Of a DNA stretch of 64,000 nt, positions 28,009 to 36,775 are shown in pieces. Within the stretch, counting starts at the first letter, position 1. Every line of letters starts with the position of its first letter. A program made the position numbers and the translations under genes. This DNA is from Pseudobutyrivibrio ruminis (GTDB lineage: Bacteria > Bacillota > Clostridia > Lachnospirales > Lachnospiraceae): assembly GCA_015057315.1 (NCBI GenBank), contig SVER01000010.1, forward strand, positions 34,360 through 98,359, read 5' to 3'. The notes below the pieces were generated by a model. The model made no database searches, was not told the DNA's origin, and saw nothing but the letters and a program-made list of their open reading frames with translations.

Positions 28009-29926
28009 CTATTTCAGCCTCCTTTGCATGCTTATAAATAAAGTCTTTACGAGGCGCAACATCACTACCCATAAGAAGCTCTGTTACCTCTGAAGCCATA
28101 AGGGCATCCTCGATTTCAACTAACTTAAGCTTTCTTCTTTCCGGATCAAGAGTTGTTTCCCAAAGCTGATCCTTATCCATCTCACCAAGACCTTTGTATC
28201 GCTGAAGTGTGAAGGATTTTCCATTCATTTTTCTTCTATATTTTTCAAGAGCAACATCATCATATAGATATTCCTCCTCACCCTTTGCAGGAATAGCTTT
28301 ATAAAGAGGAGGCATGGCAATATAAACATGTCCTTCCTTAATAAGCTCAGGCATGAATCTATAGAAGAATGTTAAAAGTAATGTACAGATGTGAGCACCG
28401 TCCACATCGGCATCGGCCATGATTACTATTTTGTCATAGCGAAGCTTGGAAATATCAAAATCGTTGCCGTATCCCTCTGAGAAGCCACAGCCAAAGGCAT
28501 TGATAAGTGTCTTGATTTCAGCGTTGGCAAGCACCTTATCCATAGATGCCTTTTCTACGTTAAGAATCTTACCACGGATTGGCATAATAGCCTGATACAT
28601 ACGGTTTCTTGCCATCTTAGCAGAGCCACCAGCGGAATCTCCCTCTACGATGAAGATTTCGCACTTGCTGGCATCCCTTGATTCGCAGTTAGCAAGCTTA
28701 CCATTTTGGTCAAAAGAGAACTTTTGCTTTGTAAGCATATTAGTCTTTGCCTTCTCTTCTGATTTACGAATCTTGGCAGACTTTTCTGCACAGGAAATAA
28801 TAGCCTTAAGTGTCTCAAGGTTTCTATCGAAGTAAAGGGTAAATTCATCCTGACATACTTTTTGTGTAGCCTTAGATGCATCAGGGTTATCAAGCTTAGT
28901 CTTAGTCTGGCCTTCAAATCTAGGGTCTGGATGCTTGATTGATACAATTGCAGTAATGCCGTTTCTTACATCTGCGCCGGTAAAGTTAGCATCCTTGTCC
29001 TTAAGAATTCCAAGTTCTCTTGCATAGTTATTAATCACAGTAGTAAGAACTGTCTTAAAACCAGTGATATGTGTACCACCCTCAGAGTTGTAAATGTTGT
29101 TACAGAAGCCTAGGATATTCTCCTTAAATTCGTTGCAATACTGGAATGCAACCTCAAGCTCAATACCATCAGCGCTTCCCTTGAAATAAATAACATCATG
29201 TAAAGCCTCTGCAGTCTTGTTGATTTCCTTAACAAAGCCCTTTATTCCATCTGGCTCGTGGAAGGTCTCGTAATCTGGCTCTTCCCCTCTTAAATCTGCA
29301 TAGTGAATTGTAAGACCTGGATTAAGATAAGCTGTCTCATGAAGACGGCTTTTAATATCATCCTCCTTGAAATATGTCTTTTCAAAGATTTCTGGGTCTG
29401 GTAAGAAGTTAATCTTTGTACCATGCTTTGTAGTCTTTGCAATCTTAGGAAGAAGTCCATCTACCAGCTTCTCAACTGGAACACCTCTTTCGTATCTATC
29501 GTGATGAACATAACCCTCACGTGAAATATCAACTGTCATATATGTACTAAGTGCATTAACAACAGATGAACCTACACCGTGAAGACCACCACTTGTTTTG
29601 TAAACGCTGTCATCAAATTTACCACCTGCGTGAAGTGTACTAAAAACAAGACGTGCAGCAGGAACTCCCTTAGCATGTAAGCCAACCGGGATACCTCTAC
29701 CGTTATCCTCTACAGTACAGCTACCGTCCTTTTCTAGAGTGACATAGATTGTGTCACACTCGCCAGCTAAATGCTCATCTACAGAGTTATCTACTATTTC
29801 ATAGATAAGATGATTCAATCCCTTTCTAGATGTGGAACCGATATACATACCTGGTCGTTTTCTAACAGCCTCAAGTCCCTCTAAAACAGATATGCTACTT
29901 TCATCATAAGTAACCTTTTTTGCCAT
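28001..29926 (-). CDS. parE: Type II topoisomerase subunit B, ParE-like
   Basis: ATPase subunit partnering the A subunit. The 641 residues have the GHKL ATPase fold (EIVDNSVDEHLAG, NGRGIPVG, GLHGVGSSVVNALS), the transducer domain and the TOPRIM segment EGDSAGGSAKMARNR with MADADVDGAHI. ATG start. It leads the parE-parC-HAD-CPBP chain of overlapping genes, so the pair is translated together. GyrB identity is not fully excluded; the A subunit argues for topoisomerase IV. Confidence 0.85.
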   Translation of the reverse strand: MAKKVTYDESSISVLEGLEAVRKRPGMYIGSTSRKGLNHLIYEIVDNSVDEHLAGECDTIYVTLEKDGSCTVEDNGRGIPVGLHAKGVPAARLVFSTLHAGGKFDDSVYKTSGGLHGVGSSVVNALSTYMTVDISREGYVHHDRYERGVPVEKLVDGLLPKIAKTTKHGTKINFLPDPEIFEKTYFKEDDIKSRLHETAYLNPGLTIHYADLRGEEPDYETFHEPDGIKGFVKEINKTAEALHDVIYFKGSADGIELEVAFQYCNEFKENILGFCNNIYNSEGGTHITGFKTVLTTVINNYARELGILKDKDANFTGADVRNGITAIVSIKHPDPRFEGQTKTKLDNPDASKATQKVCQDEFTLYFDRNLETLKAIISCAEKSAKIRKSEEKAKTNMLTKQKFSFDQNGKLANCESRDASKCEIFIVEGDSAGGSAKMARNRMYQAIMPIRGKILNVEKASMDKVLANAEIKTLINAFGCGFSEGYGNDFDISKLRYDKIVIMADADVDGAHICTLLLTFFYRFMPELIKEGHVYIAMPPLYKAIPAKGEEEYLYDDVALEKYRRKMNGKSFTLQRYKGLGEMDKDQLWETTLDPERRKLKLVEIEDALMASEVTELLMGSDVAPRKDFIYKHAKEAEIDA

Positions 29927-29966
29927 AAAACTTACTCTCTTTCAAATTATTAATAAAACAGCTAAA

Positions 29967-29989
29967 GGCGTCTGGGATATCCAGGCGCC
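29967..29989. repeat. GC-rich hairpin between dut and parE
   Basis: GGCGTCTGG (29967-29975) pairs with CCAGGCGCC (29981-29989) apart from one mismatch. The strong A-run follows it on the plus strand, so as a terminator it would face the gene-free plus strand; on the minus strand only CCTTTAGC follows. Confidence 0.6.
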
Positions 29990-30000
29990 AAAAAAATGCT

Positions 30001-30438
30001 TTAGTGTTTTCCAGTAGAACCAAATCCGCCCTCGCCGCGGTCTGTATCATTAAGCTTATCAACCTCGTTAAAGCTTACTGATAAAAATGGAACTACCACA
30101 AGCTGAGCAATCTTCTCAGCCGGTGTCACAACCCTTGCAACCTCTCCATCGTTATGGAGTGCTACCTTTATCTCTCCCCTGTAGTCTGAATCTACAACAC
30201 CTACACAGTTGGCAGGTCTAAGTCCTTCCTTGGAAGAAAGACCGCTTCTTGCAAAAATACCGCCGAAGTACCCAACTGGTATCTCCATCGCAAGCCCTGT
30301 ACCAATCATCTTGGTCTCATGAGGCTCTATAGTAACATCCTCTGTAACATCTGCGAACAAATCATAGCCTGCCGCAAGTGCTGAGCCTCTGTCTGGAAGC
30401 TTAGCAGAGTCTGTTAATCGCTTAATATTAATTTCCAT
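30001..30438 (-). CDS. dut: dUTP diphosphatase
   Basis: Hydrolyses dUTP to dUMP, keeping uracil out of DNA and feeding dTMP synthesis. The 145 residues carry the trimeric dUTPase motifs AAGYDLFAD, ARSGLSSKEG, GVVDSDYRGEI and the C-terminal RGEGGFGSTG arm that closes the active site. ATG with AGGGAG. It lies 19 bp after nrdG, so nrdD-nrdG-dut make a dNTP supply unit. Confidence 0.97.
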   Translation of the reverse strand: MEINIKRLTDSAKLPDRGSALAAGYDLFADVTEDVTIEPHETKMIGTGLAMEIPVGYFGGIFARSGLSSKEGLRPANCVGVVDSDYRGEIKVALHNDGEVARVVTPAEKIAQLVVVPFLSVSFNEVDKLNDTDRGEGGFGSTGKH

Positions 30439-30457
30439 TATTTAATTCTCCCTATCT

Positions 30458-30949
30458 TTAATCACAGGCAAGGACAATCTGCCCTAGCTTAAGTGTCTGA
30501 GGTACATCAATAACACGCTGATTAATGCTACCTCTCCATTTAGCCTGTAAATCTATCTTATCAATTTCAAATTCTCCGTCAACTAAAACATCCAAATAAT
30601 TTATTATTTCTAGTTCTTTGACTTGCTCAAAAGTAAAGCCTGTGTAGAGCCAGACGGTCTTCCCGGGAAACCTCTCCCTAATCTCCCGGGCAAGCTCCGT
30701 CACTTCCTGTCTATTGCCAGGAAACAGTGGATCACCACCACTAAAAGTTATACCTGATATATAGTCGCGAGATAAAGACTCGTACAATTCTTCTTTTGCG
30801 GCCTCGTCGAATTTGATGCCGCTTTCAGGATCCCATGTCTGAGGATTCTGACATTCCTTGCAATGATGGTCGCAGCCTGATACCCAAAGTACTACCCTAA
30901 GGCCATCACCATTTAGCATATCGTCTTTCGTAATATTATGGTAATTCAT
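30458..30949 (-). CDS. nrdG: Anaerobic ribonucleotide reductase activating protein
   Basis: Radical-SAM activase that places the glycyl radical on NrdD. The 163 residues contain the 4Fe-4S motif Cys26-x3-Cys30-x2-Cys33 (SGCDHHCKECQNP) and the GGDPLFPGN glycine-rich AdoMet site. ATG start. Separated from nrdD by 234 bp that hold hairpin element A, unlike the tight spacing elsewhere in this region. Confidence 0.96.
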   Translation of the reverse strand: MNYHNITKDDMLNGDGLRVVLWVSGCDHHCKECQNPQTWDPESGIKFDEAAKEELYESLSRDYISGITFSGGDPLFPGNRQEVTELAREIRERFPGKTVWLYTGFTFEQVKELEIINYLDVLVDGEFEIDKIDLQAKWRGSINQRVIDVPQTLKLGQIVLACD

Positions 30950-30977
30950 ATAATCTCCAAGTCCGCAGTCCCTCCCC

Positions 30978-31067
30978 GTAAACAGTTACGCTCACAAGCA
31001 TTATGTATTCTCCGCTCAGCAACACGCTTCGCTTGAGAATAATAATAGCTTGTTAGCTACAGTTTAC
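30978..31067. repeat. Two-bulge hairpin element A (nrdD-nrdG gap)
   Basis: Long imperfect palindrome. Outer arms GTAAAC (30978-30983) and GTTTAC (31062-31067); inner arms run through ACAAGC/GCTTGT and ATTCTC/GAGAAT. The plus-strand 5' arm holds GTTACG (30985-30990) facing CTAC (31057-31060): four pairs with T and C unpaired. Sequence is close to element B including the loop. GTCCG precedes at 30961-30965. Confidence 0.75.
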
Positions 31068-31183
31068 TCACGTTGAGAAATTCCTCTAGCGCATAATGAA
31101 CTGCTCATTTATAGTCTTAAATAATTCTAATACATTCTGCGAAAACCTATCATACAAAATGCACAGCCTTCCGGCTAGCCACG
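31068..31183. other. Rest of the nrdD-nrdG gap
   Basis: I see no gene or strong promoter here. Only a short AGCC/GGCT hairpin (about 31166-31175) near the nrdD stop codon stands out. Confidence 0.4.
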
Positions 31184-33307
31184 CTACATTGATTTGCGAT
31201 CGGCTATTTCAGCCATCTTGGCTTCATTTAGACGGGTGTCGCCCTTTACACGTGAATAAGATAGATATCCATTCATTCGGTCAATCTTTGTAAGATTCTT
31301 GCTGCCACATACTGGACAAACATCCATTTCAAGCTCTTCATGTCCGCAATCGTCACAGTATGAAAGTGAAAGGTTAACGCCCTCATAGAAGCCCTTATCC
31401 ATAGCGCGACGCACTAATGTCTTAACAGCCTCACGGTTGTAGTTGATTGGATAACGAACATATTGGATTTTACCACCGTTTGAAAGCTCCCAGAAGCGTC
31501 CCTCTAAATCCTGCTTTTGGATTGGTGTAATATCCTCTGTTACATGGCAATGGAATGAATTAGATACATAAGGTCTATCCGATACATTCTCTACAAGGCC
31601 ATACTTATTTCTAAACTGTTTAATCTGTAAGCCACAAAGATTTTCAGCAGGTGTACCGTAGATAGCATAAAGATTGCCATCCTCTTCCTTAAACTGATTA
31701 ACCTTTTCGTTTATATGCTTAAGAACCTCCAGCGCGAATTCTCCATCTTCAACTAAAGATTTACCATTGTATAGCTCCTGAAGCTCGTTAAATGCAGTAA
31801 TTCCAAAGGAAGCTGTAGCTGCCTTAAGAAGTGGCTTAATCTTATCGTGGAAACCAAGATGTCCACCATAGAAGCCTCCCTCGCAATATGCAAGTGGGTT
31901 TGTAGATGCACGCATCTCTCCAAGGTATGCATAGGTACGAATGTGAAGCTTTCTAATCATCTCCAAGTAATAATCAAGCACCTCATAGAAATCCCTTGAT
32001 TCCTGACGAGACTTAGCAAGAATCATTGGAAGATGAAGTGATACTGCACCAATATTGAAACGTCCAATAAATATAGGCTCATCATTTTCATCAGCAGGCT
32101 TCATGCCGCCTCTTTCATACCATGGCGAAAGGAAAGCACGACATCCCATAGGAGAAATTACCTTACCATATTTTTTGTACATGCTGGCAATATATCCCTC
32201 TCCTGTAAGAGAAAGCCAATCCGGATACATAGTTTTTCTAGAGCAATCAATGCCAGCTTCGAAAACATCCTCAAGCTCCTTTCCAGGACCATGAAGATTC
32301 TCATCATAAAGGAAAACAACCTTAGGGAAAAGCACTGGCTTCTTAAAGCCTGGCTTACCCTGTCCGATAGAACGAACCTTAAGGCATGCCTTAGATGCCA
32401 TCTTTGCAAATACAGATGTACCAAGACCAATTGTAACTGTAATAAATGGATAGTCACCACGGCTGGATGCAACAGTGTTAAACTTGTACTCCCATCCCTG
32501 GAAGCCCTGCTCCATTTCACGCTGAACCTCTGCCATAGATACTTCTTCGGCCTTTTTCTCATCGATGCCAAGTGATAAGTATTTTTCCATGTATTTGTCG
32601 TAAGATTTCTGAGCATATTTCTCAAGAATCTGGTCAGCCTGAGGGATAGTAAAGCCACCGTACTGCTGGCTTGCAGCAGAAAGAACGATATCACCGATAA
32701 CATCAAATGCTACATCAAGGCTCTTTGGCTCGTTGTAGAAGATGTTACCCATCTCAAAGCCACCCTCAAGAACTGACTTAACGTCGAAAAGGCAGCAGTT
32801 CATGGTATCACGTCTTGCGTTCATATCATGAATGTAGATATAGCCATCTCTAATTGCCTGAATCTCTTCTGTAGTAAGGAAAAACTTTTTATAAAGCTCA
32901 CGGTTAAGCTCATTAAAAATCAACGAACGCTTTGTAGAGACAAGCGCAGAATCTGTATTTGAATTCTCCTTGTCACCGATGTACATGATGTTTTGAGACT
33001 TCTTATAAACATCATCAAGCATCTGTACAAAATCCTGCTTATAGTTACGATAATCCCTGTAAGACTTTGCTACCATAGGATTAACACGTTCCAAAGCACC
33101 CTCAACAATGTTATGCATTTGCGCAATCTCAATTTTCTCAAGGCCAAGCTCCTCCACTCTTTCCTCAACAAATTGACAAATAAACTGCTCCTGCTCAGGT
33201 GTAAATTTAACCAACACACGTGTAGCTGATTTGCCAACGGCATCTACAACCTTTTGTACGTTAAAAGGCTCTAATGCCCCATCCTTTTTAACAACAAATC
33301 TTTCCAT
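31184..33307 (-). CDS. nrdD: Anaerobic (class III) ribonucleoside-triphosphate reductase
   Basis: Glycyl-radical enzyme that reduces NTPs to dNTPs without oxygen. About 707 residues: an ATP-cone at 1-90 (FVVKKDGALEPFNVQKV), a ten-stranded barrel core, a C-terminal zinc site with CDDCG and CPVCGS pairs, and the glycyl-radical loop RMNGYLSYSR near residue 683. I start at the second of two adjacent ATGs because GGAGG is five bases from it but only two from the first. Its upstream region holds NrdR-like boxes. It marks an anaerobic organism. Confidence 0.97.
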   Translation of the reverse strand: MERFVVKKDGALEPFNVQKVVDAVGKSATRVLVKFTPEQEQFICQFVEERVEELGLEKIEIAQMHNIVEGALERVNPMVAKSYRDYRNYKQDFVQMLDDVYKKSQNIMYIGDKENSNTDSALVSTKRSLIFNELNRELYKKFFLTTEEIQAIRDGYIYIHDMNARRDTMNCCLFDVKSVLEGGFEMGNIFYNEPKSLDVAFDVIGDIVLSAASQQYGGFTIPQADQILEKYAQKSYDKYMEKYLSLGIDEKKAEEVSMAEVQREMEQGFQGWEYKFNTVASSRGDYPFITVTIGLGTSVFAKMASKACLKVRSIGQGKPGFKKPVLFPKVVFLYDENLHGPGKELEDVFEAGIDCSRKTMYPDWLSLTGEGYIASMYKKYGKVISPMGCRAFLSPWYERGGMKPADENDEPIFIGRFNIGAVSLHLPMILAKSRQESRDFYEVLDYYLEMIRKLHIRTYAYLGEMRASTNPLAYCEGGFYGGHLGFHDKIKPLLKAATASFGITAFNELQELYNGKSLVEDGEFALEVLKHINEKVNQFKEEDGNLYAIYGTPAENLCGLQIKQFRNKYGLVENVSDRPYVSNSFHCHVTEDITPIQKQDLEGRFWELSNGGKIQYVRYPINYNREAVKTLVRRAMDKGFYEGVNLSLSYCDDCGHEELEMDVCPVCGSKNLTKIDRMNGYLSYSRVKGDTRLNEAKMAEIADRKSM

Positions 33308-33381
33308 CATAACCTCCGGGTTTTATCTAAAAATAATTGCATTTGTATATAATATTCTGTCAATATCTTGTTTCTGGTAAA

Positions 33382-33440
33382 TAAAAAACTACTAGATATT
33401 GTGTTGATAGAATTATACTACCACCACATTATCTAGTAGT
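33382..33440 (-). promoter_or_regulatory. nrdD control region: NrdR-like boxes around a TATAAT, doubling as gpsA terminator
   Basis: A 16-bp inverted repeat with one mismatch, 33388-33403 and 33425-33440. The arms resemble NrdR boxes (minus strand ACACAATATCTAGTAG matches 13 of 16 of ACACWATATATWGTGT); box centres are 35 bp apart. TATAAT lies between them (33412-33417). After the second arm the minus strand reads TTTTTTATTT, so the same hairpin can end gpsA transcription. Confidence 0.5.
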
Positions 33441-33487
33441 CAATAGGTTCACAAACCACAAAATAAAGTTTCACAATTCAGACATAT

Positions 33488-34495
33488 TTACCATTCTAGT
33501 TCGCTGGTTTCATCCTTCTTAGAACGAGTCATCAGCTCATATACTGCATCCTTTGCTGCAAGTCCATCAAATAGAACCGCATTTACGATATCTACTATTG
33601 GCATTTCGATATTGTATTTCTCAGCAAGCTTCTTTGCTGCCTTTGCAGAATATACACCTTCTACAACCATGGCAACCTTTTCCATTGCCTCATCCTTGCT
33701 CATGCCCTGACCAATATAGTAACCAGCCATTCTGTTTCTAGAATGAATAGATGAGCATGTAACAATCAAATCACCTACGCCTGTAAGACCTGACAATGTC
33801 TCAGCTTGGCCACCCATTGCAACTGCAAGGGCAGAGATTTCTTTGATGCCACGAGTAATAAGAGCTGCCTTTGCATTGTCGCCAAAGCCAAGACCATCTG
33901 ACATACCAGCAGCAAGTGCGATAACGTTTTTCAACGCAGCACCAACCTCTATGCCTTTAACATCTGGTGATGAATAAACTCTAAAGTATTTGTTCATAAA
34001 AAGATTCTGAACAAATAGTGCTGTCTGTCTATCTGTAGAGCCTGCCACAACTAAAGTTGGCTTAAAAACTACCACCTCTTCTGCATGACTTGGGCCAGAA
34101 AGAACACAAATCTTCTTATCCGCTCCAAGCACATCTTCTAATATCTCTGTTTGAGTATATAAGGTATCCTCTTCAATACCCTTTGTTACAGTAATAAAAA
34201 TCTGATTTGAATTAACAAAATCCTTAACCTTTTCTGCAGTCTCTCTTGTAGCCTTTGAAGGAACTGCGAACAAAATAACATCTGCTGATTTAGCAGCAGA
34301 TTCGATGTCGGCAGTAAACTCCATAGATTCCGGAAGCTTTACGCCCTTTATTTTATCACTGGTATGAGTATCATTCATCTGGTCCACCTGTGACTGACGG
34401 TGAGACCAAACCTTTACATCATGACCATTCTTATTAAGCATAACAGCCAGGGCAATGCCCCAGCTACCTGCACCAAGTACACTAATTCTTGCCAT
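33488..34495 (-). CDS. gpsA: Glycerol-3-phosphate dehydrogenase [NAD(P)+]
   Basis: Reduces dihydroxyacetone phosphate to sn-glycerol-3-phosphate, the backbone of phospholipids. The 335 residues have the dinucleotide fold GAGSWGIALAVML, LSGPSHAEEV, the catalytic Lys in GAALKNVIALAAG and the substrate loop SRNRMAGYYIGQG. ATG start. It follows plsY, which consumes its product, with hairpin element C in the 120-bp gap, and ends at the nrdD control hairpin. Confidence 0.97.
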   Translation of the reverse strand: MARISVLGAGSWGIALAVMLNKNGHDVKVWSHRQSQVDQMNDTHTSDKIKGVKLPESMEFTADIESAAKSADVILFAVPSKATRETAEKVKDFVNSNQIFITVTKGIEEDTLYTQTEILEDVLGADKKICVLSGPSHAEEVVVFKPTLVVAGSTDRQTALFVQNLFMNKYFRVYSSPDVKGIEVGAALKNVIALAAGMSDGLGFGDNAKAALITRGIKEISALAVAMGGQAETLSGLTGVGDLIVTCSSIHSRNRMAGYYIGQGMSKDEAMEKVAMVVEGVYSAKAAKKLAEKYNIEMPIVDIVNAVLFDGLAAKDAVYELMTRSKKDETSELEW

Positions 34496-34524
34496 AAATT
34501 ACCTCTAGTCTTTATAAAGATTAC

Positions 34525-34604
34525 GCTGGTTACGGCAACAATCTCTATATTACTACGTCGCGAGATTGGCTCCTTTAGTAATATAGAGATTGTTACCTAC
34601 CAGC
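34525..34604. repeat. Two-bulge hairpin element C (plsY-gpsA gap)
   Basis: GCTGGT (34525-34530) pairs with ACCAGC (34599-34604), and a perfect 19-bp stem joins 34537-34555 with 34576-34594. GTTACG (34529-34534) faces CTAC (34597-34600) with T and C bulged exactly as in the other copies, though the stem sequence is unrelated. GTCCG follows at 34606-34610. Confidence 0.75.
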
Positions 34605-34615
34605 TGTCCGTTACT

Positions 34616-35275
34616 TTACGCTCTTGTCTCTGGATGAAATGAAAATTTGTTTTCGGTTCCTGCTAAAAGACGACCGATGTTCGCATGATGAAGCACAATT
34701 GAAAGTGCTGATACTATACAGCAAATAATTACAACCTCTTTAAGCTGTCCACCTGGGTATTTTTCTGATAAAAGTCCAAGGCATGCTGCAACGATTATTT
34801 CGATTGCAAATGAAAGTTCTCCAATAATAGAACCAAGTGAAACGTATCTTGTTAAAGCCACAAGACCTATAAATACTACTGCAGGAATTGGAATTCCCAT
34901 TGGGAAAAGGGCAATAATAAAGCCAAGTGTAGATGCTACACCTTTACCACCCTTAAAATGTAAATAACAAGGGAAATCATGTCCAAGTACACAGCCAAGT
35001 CCTGCGTACACCATATAGATATTTACATTTTCTACGAATCTTCCAAATGTAAGCCAAATAAAAAATACAGCTACAACACACTTTAGGCAATCCCATGCAA
35101 GTGTAATAAGACCTGCTGGAACGCCCAGGTTTCTCATGGTGTTGGTAGAGCCAAGATTACCAGAGCCAACCTTTGTTAAATCAATGTTCTTTGATTTGCC
35201 GATGAAATATCCCATCAGAACCATTCCGAAGCAATAACCAATTAATACTGCTAAAATTCTCCCCACTACAGCCAT
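34616..35275 (-). CDS. plsY: Acyl-phosphate:glycerol-3-phosphate acyltransferase PlsY
   Basis: Membrane enzyme that moves the acyl group from acyl-phosphate (made by PlsX) to glycerol-3-phosphate, giving lysophosphatidate. The 219 residues form about five helices with the motifs GSGNLGSTNTMRNLG, GHDFPCYLHFKGGKGVAS and a C-terminal HHANIGRLLAGTENK. The start ATG shares its A with the der stop codon. Followed by gpsA, which makes the acceptor. Confidence 0.97.
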   Translation of the reverse strand: MAVVGRILAVLIGYCFGMVLMGYFIGKSKNIDLTKVGSGNLGSTNTMRNLGVPAGLITLAWDCLKCVVAVFFIWLTFGRFVENVNIYMVYAGLGCVLGHDFPCYLHFKGGKGVASTLGFIIALFPMGIPIPAVVFIGLVALTRYVSLGSIIGELSFAIEIIVAACLGLLSEKYPGGQLKEVVIICCIVSALSIVLHHANIGRLLAGTENKFSFHPETRA

Positions 35276-36600
35276 TATTCGTTTTCCTTTCTTTCTCTAA
35301 TTATAAATTTTAAAGATGTACCTTCAAATCCAAAGGCATCTCTAATTCTATTTTCAAGATAACGAACGTATGAAAAATGCATTAAGTACTTTTCGTTAAC
35401 AAAGATTACAAATGTAGGTGGCTTAACCGCAACCTGTGTAGTATAGAATATCTTAAGTCTCTTACCCTTGTCAGTAGGTGGCTGTTGAAGTGCAACTGCC
35501 TCTGAAACGATTTCATTAAGAACACCTGTAGCAACACGCATAGAGTTGTTCTCAATTACAGCATCTATTGTCTCGTAAATCTTGCCTAGACGCTGACCAC
35601 TCTTAACTGAAATGAAAAGAATAGATGCATAAGGCATAAATGAAAGAATCTGGCGGATCTTAGTCTCATGCTCTTTCATAGTCTTATCATTCTTTTCAAT
35701 GGCATCCCATTTGTTTACACAAATAATTATACCCTTTCCACGCTCATGAGCAATACCTGCAATCTTTGCATCCTGCTCTGTTACGCCTTCTGTAGCATCA
35801 ATCATAATAATAACTACATCAGCCTTTTCTACAGATGCAACAGCACGTACTATAGAATATCGCTCCAAATCCTCTTTGATTTTGCTCTTACGACGAAGTC
35901 CTGCTGTATCAATAAAGATATAGTCCTTGTGATTATAACGAACCTTAGTATCAACAGCATCACGTGTTGTACCTGCAATGTCAGATACAATTACACGTTC
36001 CTCACCACAAAGCTTATTGATAAGTGAAGATTTACCTACATTAGGCTTACCAATTACAGCGATACGTGGAGTATCATCCTCTTTCTCTTCACCTGTAGGC
36101 TCAGGGAAATAGCTACATACAACATCAAGCATATCACCAAAACCTAGTCTTGAGCTTGCAGAAACAGCAATTGGATCACCAATACCAAGATTATAAAACT
36201 CGTAGACATCAGCCATATCTCTTTCAAAGCTATCTACCTTATTAACTACAAGAACAACAGGCTTATGGCTACGTCTAAGCATATCTGCAACCTTTGAATC
36301 GCTATCCTGTAATCCCTGCTTAACATCTACAAGGAAAATAATAACATCAGCAGTATCAATAGCTATCTGAGCCTGTTCTCTCATCTGGGACAAAATAATA
36401 TCCTTTGAATCTGGTTCAATACCACCTGTATCAATCATGGTAAAATCATAATTTAACCACGAAATATCTGCATAAATTCTATCTCTTGTGACACCTGGAG
36501 TGTCTTTTACAATTGAAATACGCTCTCCAGCAAGTGCATTAAAAAGCGTAGATTTTCCTACATTAGGGCGACCAACTATCGCCACCACTGGTCTTGCCAT
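35275..36600 (-). CDS. der: Ribosome-assembly GTPase Der (EngA)
   Basis: Double GTPase required for 50S subunit maturation. The 441 residues contain two G domains ([14 protein letters not shown] near 10-23 and [14 protein letters not shown] near 184-197), each with DTAG/DTGG and NK[VW]D motifs, and a C-terminal KH-like domain (about 355-441). ATG start. Overlaps plsY by one base. Hairpin element B lies upstream. Confidence 0.97.
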   Translation of the reverse strand: MARPVVAIVGRPNVGKSTLFNALAGERISIVKDTPGVTRDRIYADISWLNYDFTMIDTGGIEPDSKDIILSQMREQAQIAIDTADVIIFLVDVKQGLQDSDSKVADMLRRSHKPVVLVVNKVDSFERDMADVYEFYNLGIGDPIAVSASSRLGFGDMLDVVCSYFPEPTGEEKEDDTPRIAVIGKPNVGKSSLINKLCGEERVIVSDIAGTTRDAVDTKVRYNHKDYIFIDTAGLRRKSKIKEDLERYSIVRAVASVEKADVVIIMIDATEGVTEQDAKIAGIAHERGKGIIICVNKWDAIEKNDKTMKEHETKIRQILSFMPYASILFISVKSGQRLGKIYETIDAVIENNSMRVATGVLNEIVSEAVALQQPPTDKGKRLKIFYTTQVAVKPPTFVIFVNEKYLMHFSYVRYLENRIRDAFGFEGTSLKFIIRERKENE

Positions 36601-36625
36601 ATCTTACCTCTTTCTTTCCTAGTCC

Positions 36626-36714
36626 GTAATCAGTTACGTTCACAAGCATTATAATTCTCCGTTCAGCAGAACGCTTCTCTTGAGAATCATAATAGCTTGT
36701 GAACTACTGATTAC
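36626..36714. repeat. Two-bulge hairpin element B (DUF512-der gap)
   Basis: GTAATCAG (36626-36633) pairs with CTGATTAC (36707-36714); GTTCACAAGC pairs with GCTTGTGAAC; ATTCTC (36654-36659) pairs with GAGAAT (36682-36687). GTTACG (36633-36638) faces CTAC (36704-36707), leaving T and C unpaired. The best-formed copy. GTCCG is directly upstream (36622-36626). Confidence 0.8.
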
Positions 36715-36775
36715 TCATCTACAAACTGTAGAACAAAATCATTGTTAACGTGAGATTTTGAACACAGCGTAAATT

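Noticed and set aside
30978..36714. Elements A-D as ordinary terminators
   Set aside because: No T-run follows any of them on the minus strand, and genes on both sides are expected to be coexpressed.
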